This document shows, one piece after another, positions 1 through 5,812 of a DNA stretch of 6,997 nucleotides. The stretch is from Ferruginibacter sp. Lineage in GTDB: Bacteria; Bacteroidota; Bacteroidia; Chitinophagales; Chitinophagaceae. Numbering within the stretch: the stretch's first letter is position 1; the number at the start of each line of letters is the position of its first letter. Location of the stretch: assembly GCA_025362765.1 (NCBI GenBank), contig JANYFI010000240.1, positions 1 to 6,997 of the forward strand. The letters run 5' to 3'. The notes under the pieces are model-generated. The model did no database searches. It was not told the origin of the DNA and was given only the letters and a program-made list of their open reading frames with translations. The position numbers were made by a program, and so were the translations under genes.

Positions 1-428
1 CGGTATGGGGATGGAGCGGAGGAGGCTCTGCCACATTTAACCTGATGTTTCAATACCCGGAGATTTATAAAACAGGGATTGCGATAGCAGGAGTGGGTAA
101 CCAGCTAACCTACGACAATATTTACCAGGAGCGTTACATGGGATTGCCACAGGAAAACAAACAGGATTTTATCAATGGATCACCCATCACTTATGCTAAA
201 AATCTAAAAGGGAATTTATTATATATTCATGGTACGGGAGACGATAATGTGCACTATAGCAATGCGGAAATGCTGCTGAACGAACTGATAAAATACAATA
301 AACAATTTCAGTTTATGGCTTATCCAAACCGCACGCATGCTATTGCTGAAGGCCAGGGAACCAGCTTGCACCTTGTGACCTTGTACACCAATTACCTGCA
401 GAAAAATTGTCCTCCCGGAGCCAGGTAA
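1..428 (+). CDS. S9 family (DPP IV-like) serine peptidase, C-terminal fragment
   Basis: This is the 3' end of a gene entering from the left edge. The reading frame is open from base 3 to a TAA at 426-428, giving 141 visible residues; the ATG at 45 is internal. The fragment opens with VWGWSGGG, the GxSxGG nucleophile elbow of prolyl-oligopeptidase/DPP IV enzymes, with the nucleophile Ser at fragment residue 5. The motif HGTGDDNVH supplies the catalytic Asp (residue 80) and NRTHAI the catalytic His (residue 112). The 32-residue Asp-to-His spacing equals that of human DPP IV (Asp708-His740, recalled), and the DDNVH signature favours the DPP IV branch over prolyl oligopeptidase. Family members cleave dipeptides, often after Pro or Ala, from peptide N-termini, and in Bacteroidota are usually periplasmic. 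The beta-propeller and signal peptide would lie outside the window, so exact specificity and location are inferred. The triad is intact and the end looks normal for the family. Confidence 0.93.
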   Translation, partial: VWGWSGGGSATFNLMFQYPEIYKTGIAIAGVGNQLTYDNIYQERYMGLPQENKQDFINGSPITYAKNLKGNLLYIHGTGDDNVHYSNAEMLLNELIKYNKQFQFMAYPNRTHAIAEGQGTSLHLVTLYTNYLQKNCPPGAR

Positions 429-620
429 GTTTATTGCCAATAAATGTTAATTTTATAGAAATTGGCTGGTTACGCCGCTAATGTAGCAATCAGGCAAATA
501 TTTTGCATTATCACAGTCAAATGCATAATCTAAATAAATTGCTGAATTTTAACCTTATTTTATTACAATATTTAAATGCCCCAATAAACTTTCTTTCAAA
601 TCTTACATCAATAAGCTATT

Positions 621-2012
621 ATGAAAAAAACACTTAATTACCTTATAGCCCTGGCGTGCATCGCCTGGTTAGGCACCGGCTGTGTTAGCCCGTCCTATGT
701 TACCCAAACGCCTGTTGTTGACCAACCTTTAACTTATCAGTCTTTCTATGACGATCTATCGCCTTATGGTAACTGGATTGATTATCCTGAGTACGGAAAT
801 GTCTGGAGCCCACAGGTAGGCCAGGGTTTTAGGCCGTACGCCACCAATGGAGAGTGGCGGTACAGTAATGATGGATGGGCCTGGCAATCGAATTATAACT
901 GGGGTTGGGCGCCTTTTCATTATGGCCGTTGGCTGTATGATGATAATTATGGATGGTTGTGGGTGCCTGGGTATGACTGGTCGCCTGCATGGGTAACCTG
1001 GGGAAGCGTAGATAATTATTATGCGTGGGCACCATTAACACCCGAAGTAAATATCGGTATGCAATATAACAGTTGGCGGCCGCATGGATCCTATTGGAAT
1101 ATGGTGCCGAGAGAGCATGTCGGGGATAGAAATATTTCAAATGTGCTGATACAGTATAACAGAAATTCAATGGTCAATAACAACGTTAATATTACAAAAA
1201 ACATCACCATTATTAACAATTACAATACCAGCCGTACCAATAATTATTATGCCAAGGGACCAGATGTGCATGAAGTAGAAAGGTATTCTCATAATACGTA
1301 TACGCCTGTTCAGTTTAAAGATGTTCATCAGGTTCGTAAACCCAATCAATCCAATCAACAGCCAAATGCAATGGAAGTGTACCGGCCCGTTGTACAACGG
1401 CCGCAGCCGCGAAATGACAACCAGGGTAATCAGTACAATGGTGCAGGCAATCCTGCTGGCGGCTACAACCATCCGCCTGCCAATCAGCCAAATTCAAACT
1501 ATAATAATAGTAACAATGTTCCCCGGGATCAAAACACGCAGCCACGTAATAATGGTGATGGAAGGGGGAATCCAATTCCGCCTGCCAATCAGCCATATCA
1601 AAACAATGGCAATAACATAACACACGATCAAAATACGCAGCCACATAATAACGGTGATGTACGGGGTAATACAAATTCTCCGGTAAACAATCAGAACAGT
1701 ACTCCGGTGCCACCAGTGCCGCAACGTCCGCAAAATTTGCCGACACCCCCACAAACGCTGCCACAAAATAATAATCCCGTCCATAACACACCGCGGCAGA
1801 ATATTCCGGACCAAAATGGTCCGCAACCCCGCCGGTTTAAAATAGTTGATCCTGCGCAAATGAAACCTATTCGTGAACAAAACCAGGTGCCCGTAAATCA
1901 ACCCCAACAACAAAAAAGAAATGTGCAACAGTTGCCGGAACATAAAGCACCTCAAAACAACAAAGGCCAGAACCAGCCTGGCAATATACACAGACCCAAT
2001 TTTGTAGATTAG
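621..2012 (+). CDS. DUF6600-type Trp/Tyr-rich lipoprotein with Asn/Gln/Pro-rich tail
   Basis: The protein has 463 residues. Residues 1-20 form a lipoprotein signal peptide (MKK, a hydrophobic stretch, then LGTG) before Cys21, so it is probably membrane-anchored and faces the periplasm or cell surface. Residues 41-141 form a compact Trp/Tyr/Gly-rich domain beginning SFYDDLSPYGNW, with GWAPFHYGRW (95-104), GWLWVPGYDWSPAW (111-124) and YYAWAPL (133-139). I recognise this as the DUF6600 family, whose biochemical function is not established. Residues 186-202 are an Asn-rich segment alternating with Val/Ile, likely a beta strand. From about 240 to the end the chain is low-complexity, rich in Asn, Gln and Pro and probably disordered, with a tandem duplication at 285-353 and a basic end. 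No Shine-Dalgarno is visible, as is common in Bacteroidota; the start is fixed by the signal peptide. A hairpin terminator follows 15 bp after the TAG. Possible roles (envelope or matrix structure, adhesion) are inference only. Confidence 0.9.
   Translation: MKKTLNYLIALACIAWLGTGCVSPSYVTQTPVVDQPLTYQSFYDDLSPYGNWIDYPEYGNVWSPQVGQGFRPYATNGEWRYSNDGWAWQSNYNWGWAPFHYGRWLYDDNYGWLWVPGYDWSPAWVTWGSVDNYYAWAPLTPEVNIGMQYNSWRPHGSYWNMVPREHVGDRNISNVLIQYNRNSMVNNNVNITKNITIINNYNTSRTNNYYAKGPDVHEVERYSHNTYTPVQFKDVHQVRKPNQSNQQPNAMEVYRPVVQRPQPRNDNQGNQYNGAGNPAGGYNHPPANQPNSNYNNSNNVPRDQNTQPRNNGDGRGNPIPPANQPYQNNGNNITHDQNTQPHNNGDVRGNTNSPVNNQNSTPVPPVPQRPQNLPTPPQTLPQNNNPVHNTPRQNIPDQNGPQPRRFKIVDPAQMKPIREQNQVPVNQPQQQKRNVQQLPEHKAPQNNKGQNQPGNIHRPNFVD
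1473..1679 (+). repeat. In-frame tandem duplication (105 + 102 bp) in the lipoprotein tail
   Basis: Two consecutive copies, 1473-1577 and 1578-1679, encode 35- and 34-residue units of the form PPANQP-(spacer)-DQNTQP-x-NNGD-x-RGN. Both copies begin with the same 18 bases (1473-1490 and 1578-1595), and the DQNTQP/NNGD block differs at only a few positions. The spacer (NSNYNNSNNVPR against YQNNGNNITH) has diverged more and is one codon shorter in the second copy. The lengths keep the frame, so the duplication lengthens the disordered tail without breaking the protein. A fainter echo (DQNGPQPR) lies further downstream, suggesting older rounds of expansion. Confidence 0.85.
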
Positions 2013-2027
2013 ATAGAGCGCTAAAAC

Positions 2028-2064
2028 AAAAAAGCCATCCCTTTTTAACAGGATGGCTTTTTTT
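2028..2064. terminator. Bidirectional rho-independent terminator between convergent genes
   Basis: A perfect 7-bp stem, GCCATCC (2034-2040) and GGATGGC (2051-2057), encloses a 10-nt loop. It is flanked by A6 (2028-2033) and T7 (2058-2064), so the stem can extend to 13 bp and either strand reads as a hairpin followed by a U-run. It begins 15 bp after the stop of the plus-strand lipoprotein gene and ends 17 bp before the stop of the minus-strand receptor gene, so a single element can end both convergent transcripts. Confidence 0.92.
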
Positions 2065-2081
2065 ATGTAACAACATAAATT

Positions 2082-5000
2082 TTAGTTGAATAAGTACCGT
2101 ATTCCAAACTGCATCTGCCAGCGGGAAATGATGTTGGTATTGTCTTTAAAGCTATTAACCAACGGCACCTGGTTGGCAGGATCAAGAAATGGCATGGAGA
2201 AACTTGGTGTTATGCCATCCGCAGCTAAACCTTCGTATTTAAGAAAGTTGGAGAGGTTGGGCGTTTTGTAAGTTCCCCAGTATTTGTTGATGAAATTACC
2301 TGCATTTACCAGGTCTAGCGTAAGCCTGATAGTATGTCTGTCTTTGCCGGTTTTTACAGAAACTTCTTCCGTAATGTTCAGGTCAAGTCTTTTGAAAATT
2401 GGCCAAACTACCGCATTTGCTTTGGCATATTCTCCGCGGTGGCCAGACAGGTAGTGATCCTGGTTTATAAAAGCGTTTAACTGGTTCCATATCTGTCCGG
2501 GTGTTCTCGGGTCGCTGCTTGCTCCTGTACCCAAACCACCCGAGTTAACTTTTACCAGGTTAATCTCGCTTACATTGTTAGGTATATAAATTAAATCATT
2601 GCCTGTATTTCCATCGCCGTTTAAGTCGCCGTTATACACATAAGAAGAAACGCCTGATGGTGCGGCTTCGAAGATAGCGCCAATAGAAGTGGTGGCATTT
2701 TTGCAATTGATGATTTTGTAAGAGGCATAAGCGATGATTCTGTGCGGCTGGTAAAATGCACCGTTGGCAAGTGTGGCGGCATTAGGATCTCCTTTTACTG
2801 CCCTTGCAGCCCATAAAGAGGAGGCAGTACTGCCAAATTCTGCCGTGTTTTTAGCCTGGCTGTAAGTGTACGCAATACTTGCAAAAAGATTTTTAAAGTT
2901 CTTTTGCAGTCTTCCTGTTAAAGTGTAAGCATACCCCTTGCTGGTGTTACTCATTAAAATAGCATTGCCAATATTGGGGTTTGACAGGGTAGAGCCGTAA
3001 TAGTATTTATTTGAATTAGCTGCTGCTAAATAACGTGTTCTGTTATCTACACCACCCAAAGAAAATCCGTTGGTTTCATTGAGGTTGATATTTTGGTAGT
3101 ACACGGCATTGATATCTTTTGAGTAAGTAGCTTCCAGCGTAGCAATAATATTATTTGCGAATTTTTTATCAACTGCCAGGCTTGCTTTTAATACCTGGGG
3201 ATATTTAAAATTATGATCCGTTAAAGCGGTACTGTACGAGGTATTGGGGCCTGATTTAATATAGGCGGTTGGATCTGGATTGAAGGCTACCAAATTGCCT
3301 GCCACGGGTGGAGTAGCAGCTGGGTCAGGCGCCGTGTTGTTGGTAAATGATCCAAACTGAATACCATTGTTACTCGCCTGGTTACTGATCCATACAAATG
3401 GAGGAGGTCCTGCAAAAATTCCGGCGCCACCTCTTACCTGCAAGGTTCTGTCGCCTTTTACATCCCAGTTAAATCCAACTCTTGGTGATAACAGCGGCGT
3501 AGTTTTAGGCGCCTGTCCAATGTTATAGCTGCCATCCTTAAAACTAAGCGCATCGAAATACGGATTATCTGTAAAAGTTTGTTTGTAAATGGTTAAGTCA
3601 GCACGTAAACCATACGTAAGCGTAAAGTTTTTATTTACCCTGTATTTATCCTGTGCAAAAAAGCCCAGTTCTGTTGAACCTGCCTCAGCAAAAGGAAAAG
3701 CGCCGCCAGGTAGGGCGGAATATTGCAGGTAGTAACTTTTTGCATTCGCATCACCGTTGTTTACACTATTATAAAAATCATTCAACGTGTTGAACTGGTA
3801 TACTCCCTGGTATCCTGGCGCAAACGCGTTTTTGTATTTTCGGTAATAGTCCTGCGTTCCCACGGTAATTTCATGTTTTCCTTTATAAAATTTAAAGAAA
3901 TCGGCGAATTGAAATACATCGGTATTTAGCAGGTTATTGTAGGTGTACATTTCATATCCAAAAGTGGTATAAATGCTGCCTGAGCCATTCAGTATATCCA
4001 CGAGCGGAAAGGTTGAGCTGGAGGAATGTGGAGAGCGGTAATCTCTTAATGCAGTATAGCCAACCTGTAATTTATTGGAAGCCCTGTTCCCAAAACGGGT
4101 GTTCAGCTCTGCTATCACAATGTTGAAATTATTATTGATTACATACCCACTGCTAAAAAAGGGCATAGAAGTGATACCTGGCTGCCCTCCTGTAATCTGG
4201 CCGATACCGGGTCTGCTGTTACTTGCAAACTGGTCAGAAGATGATTTTAAATAATTGTATTTGATGGTGAAAGTATTGCTGGCGTTAATGTTCCAGTCAA
4301 TTTTTGCCGTTATTTTGTCACTCTTGGTTTCGAAAGAATAACCCTGGAAAGCACCAGGATTGTACCCGAATTTTTGTTGTAAAAAAGAACTCAATGCAGC
4401 CAGTGTATCTGCATTGGCCTGCGAAACATTACCACCTGCCGGATGACTTGCATCAGATGCTACCTGGCTGGTAGCAGGCGCCGTTTGCCTCACCTGTTCC
4501 CCACTGATAAAAAAGAAAACCTTGTCCTTTATAATGGCACCGCCCAAAGAAGCTCCCCTGGTATTAAAACTAAAATCAGGTTTTGTAATTGTAGTGGGTC
4601 CAACCTGGTAGCCTTGCGTACCTGGGCCTTTTAAATAGGTGTACACTGAACCTTTAAATTCATTGGTACCACTTTTTGTTACCGAGTTGATACCAGCTCC
4701 TGAAAAACCGCCCTGCGTAACATCATAAGGTGCCACGTTTACCTGTATTTGTTCGATGGCTTCCAGGCTGATGGGCTCACTGCCTGTTTGTCCCCCAAGT
4801 GTACCTTGTAAACCGAAGGAGTTGTTGAAATTAGCGCCATCCACCGTAATATTATTGTACTGGCTGCTGCGTCCGCCGATGTTTAACCCATTGGATGTTG
4901 GTTCTAATTTGGTAAAATCCTGTAACGACCTGTTAATAGTCGGCAATCGTTCAATCTGCGCCCGGCTGATAATTTCCTGGCTGCCTGTGCGGTTGTTGTT

Positions 5001-5384
5001 AAAGTTTTTGTCCTGCCTTGTGCTGGTAACTACAACCTCAGATAATTCTCTGGAAGTTTGCATAAGTATAAAATCAGCTTTATACTCCTGCCCTAACAAC
5101 AACGTAATGTTATCCTGTTTGGCCGTTTGGTAACCTACAAAAGTTACCGTGATTTCGTAAGGCCCGCCTATACGCAGATTGGGTAAATTATAGCGGCCAT
5201 CTTTACGACTGGTAGTACTGTATTTTGTGCCTGTTGGCAAGTGAACAGCAATAATGGTGGCATTGCCGATTGCAGTCGTACTGTCTGAAATAATGCCCTG
5301 GATATCAGAAGTAGTTTCCTGGGCGAAAGTAAGAAAGCCAAGCAGTAGAAATAGTACTGTCAGGGCGCTAAATTTTCTTGTCAT
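2082..5384 (-). CDS. Oar-like TonB-dependent outer-membrane receptor
   Basis: A complete 1100-residue outer-membrane receptor, expected to import a ligand by an active, TonB/ExbBD-energised route. Residues 1-21 are a signal peptide (MTRKF, hydrophobic core, ending TFAQ), which supports this ATG although no Shine-Dalgarno is visible. Residues 26-107 form a carboxypeptidase-regulatory-like beta-sandwich (DIQGIISD, RKDGRYNLPNL, VTFVGYQ). LSEVVVTS (114-121) resembles a TonB box. The plug follows to about 240, with GGRSSQYNNITVDGANFNNSFG (170-191, bridged here as one region) and the INSVTKSGTNEFKG stretch (232-245). The rest is the 22-strand-type barrel, ending in QFGIRYLFN. Length, N-terminal domain and plug match Oar-like receptors rather than classic SusC, and no SusD gene lies nearby. 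An EF-hand-like DLNGDGNTGND loop sits at 920-930. The ligand cannot be read from the sequence. The final Asn after the aromatic Phe is slightly unusual for a barrel end. Confidence 0.95.
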   Translation of the reverse strand: MTRKFSALTVLFLLLGFLTFAQETTSDIQGIISDSTTAIGNATIIAVHLPTGTKYSTTSRKDGRYNLPNLRIGGPYEITVTFVGYQTAKQDNITLLLGQEYKADFILMQTSRELSEVVVTSTRQDKNFNNNRTGSQEIISRAQIERLPTINRSLQDFTKLEPTSNGLNIGGRSSQYNNITVDGANFNNSFGLQGTLGGQTGSEPISLEAIEQIQVNVAPYDVTQGGFSGAGINSVTKSGTNEFKGSVYTYLKGPGTQGYQVGPTTITKPDFSFNTRGASLGGAIIKDKVFFFISGEQVRQTAPATSQVASDASHPAGGNVSQANADTLAALSSFLQQKFGYNPGAFQGYSFETKSDKITAKIDWNINASNTFTIKYNYLKSSSDQFASNSRPGIGQITGGQPGITSMPFFSSGYVINNNFNIVIAELNTRFGNRASNKLQVGYTALRDYRSPHSSSSTFPLVDILNGSGSIYTTFGYEMYTYNNLLNTDVFQFADFFKFYKGKHEITVGTQDYYRKYKNAFAPGYQGVYQFNTLNDFYNSVNNGDANAKSYYLQYSALPGGAFPFAEAGSTELGFFAQDKYRVNKNFTLTYGLRADLTIYKQTFTDNPYFDALSFKDGSYNIGQAPKTTPLLSPRVGFNWDVKGDRTLQVRGGAGIFAGPPPFVWISNQASNNGIQFGSFTNNTAPDPAATPPVAGNLVAFNPDPTAYIKSGPNTSYSTALTDHNFKYPQVLKASLAVDKKFANNIIATLEATYSKDINAVYYQNINLNETNGFSLGGVDNRTRYLAAANSNKYYYGSTLSNPNIGNAILMSNTSKGYAYTLTGRLQKNFKNLFASIAYTYSQAKNTAEFGSTASSLWAARAVKGDPNAATLANGAFYQPHRIIAYASYKIINCKNATTSIGAIFEAAPSGVSSYVYNGDLNGDGNTGNDLIYIPNNVSEINLVKVNSGGLGTGASSDPRTPGQIWNQLNAFINQDHYLSGHRGEYAKANAVVWPIFKRLDLNITEEVSVKTGKDRHTIRLTLDLVNAGNFINKYWGTYKTPNLSNFLKYEGLAADGITPSFSMPFLDPANQVPLVNSFKDNTNIISRWQMQFGIRYLFN
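2595..2627 (-). other. EF-hand/dockerin-like Asp-Asn-Gly loop in receptor 1
   Basis: Residues 920-930 of the receptor read DLNGDGNTGND, with Asp/Asn at loop positions 1, 3, 5, 7, 10 and 11 and Gly at 6, like the start of a dockerin or EF-hand calcium loop. It lies between the barrel strand after PHRIIAYASYKI and the hydrophobic LIYIP, so it is probably in an extracellular loop. The matching segment in the neighbouring paralogue is DINGDGNNASD. Calcium binding is inferred from residue pattern only. Confidence 0.55.
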
Positions 5385-5468
5385 TTGTTAATGAGTTTTG
5401 GTGGGAAAATAGATTGTTATCCAACTGACAAGCGGCGCGAAAATAACATAATTCTAACTAAATAGTAT

Positions 5469-5483
5469 TCGCTTGTAAAGCGA
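5469..5483. promoter_or_regulatory. Perfect 6-bp hairpin in the receptor 1 leader region
   Basis: TCGCTT (5469-5474) and AAGCGA (5478-5483) form a perfect inverted repeat with a 3-nt centre, about 85-100 bp upstream of the receptor start codon. On the plus strand it is followed by TTTT, but there is no plus-strand gene to terminate. It could be an operator or part of a structured 5' leader; the sequence alone cannot decide, and a short repeat like this may also arise by chance. Confidence 0.25.
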
Positions 5484-5737
5484 TTTTGTAAGTGAAAATG
5501 CTTCGTAGGAATTTAATTGAATAATATGTTGAAATTGCGGCGTTTTATTGAATTGCGTTCATTAATACCCTAAACTGTTTGATGAATTATTATTGGGAAG
5601 AAATTATCAAATTGTTAACACTATTGGTTTGGTCAAAAAAAAAGAAAATGTTGACGGAAACACCTGGCGCTATCGCCAAAAAACGGACAGGAATTTAAGT
5701 TAAATTAACAGGGTACCTCTTTTTGCAATAACGCAAT

Positions 5738-5750
5738 TTGATCAATTGAT
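5738..5750. promoter_or_regulatory. Overlapping palindromes, possible regulator site
   Basis: TTGATCAA (5738-5745) and ATCAATTGAT (5741-5750) are both perfect palindromes that overlap, giving TTGAT-CAA-TTGAT. They sit just beyond the terminator of receptor 2 and about 350 bp upstream of receptor 1. The arrangement resembles a dimeric repressor site, but AT-rich palindromes are common in such DNA and no regulator gene is present in the window. Confidence 0.2.
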
Positions 5751-5757
5751 TCCACAT

Positions 5758-5788
5758 AAAAAAAACGCCCGGTTTTGCCAGACGTTTT
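5758..5788 (-). terminator. Minus-strand rho-independent terminator of receptor 2
   Basis: Read on the minus strand, AAAACGTCTGG (5788-5778) pairs with CCGGGCGTTTT (5772-5762) as an 11-bp stem with two G-U wobbles and a 5-nt CAAAA loop, followed by an 8-T run (5765-5758, partly shared with the stem). On the plus strand the wobble positions become C-A mismatches, so the element favours the minus-strand transcript. It lies 24 bp beyond the stop codon of the receptor fragment at 5813, as expected for its terminator. Confidence 0.88.
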
Positions 5789-5812
5789 ATTTATCAAAAA
5801 ATCGAATGCTAT

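Larger units (their letters stand above)
5385..5757. other. Non-coding gap upstream of receptor 1
   Basis: This 373-bp AT-rich stretch has no credible gene on either strand. It should hold the promoter and 5' leader of the receptor starting at 5384, but I find no consensus Bacteroidota promoter (TAnnTTTG) on the minus strand; the nearest is a one-mismatch TATTTTCG at 5445-5438 without a well-placed upstream TTTG. It contains two perfect short hairpins (5469-5483 and 5665-5678), a direct repeat of AATTGCG (5533-5539 and 5551-5557), and overlapping palindromes at 5738-5750. No tRNA, other RNA gene or recognised riboswitch is visible. Confidence 0.6.

Noticed and set aside
436..466. Inverted repeat GCCAAT/ATTGGC just after the peptidase gene as a terminator
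   Set aside because: The stem is only 6 bp with a 19-nt loop and there is no T-run after it.
498..505. ATATTTTG as a promoter -7 element for the lipoprotein gene
   Set aside because: It matches only the TTTG half of TAnnTTTG, has no well-placed upstream TTTG, and lies over 100 bp from the start codon.
1315..1991. Long minus-strand open frames (158 and 165 codons) opposite the lipoprotein gene
   Set aside because: They lie opposite an Asn/Gln/Pro-rich coding stretch whose composition suppresses stops on the other strand. Their translations show no domain, signal peptide or plausible composition, and the plus-strand protein is clearly real.
4756..5133. Plus-strand open frame of 125 codons opposite the receptor plug
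   Set aside because: It is antisense to a conserved plug domain, has no recognisable features, and has no upstream signal of its own.
2082..5384. Classification as a SusC protein of a polysaccharide-utilisation locus
   Set aside because: No SusD, glycoside hydrolase or hybrid sensor gene is visible, the gene downstream is convergent beyond a terminator, and the plug and loop features fit Oar-like receptors better.
5438..5445. Minus-strand TATTTTCG as the receptor 1 promoter
   Set aside because: It has one mismatch to TAnnTTTG, and the only upstream candidate (TTTA at 5462-5459) is mismatched and too close.
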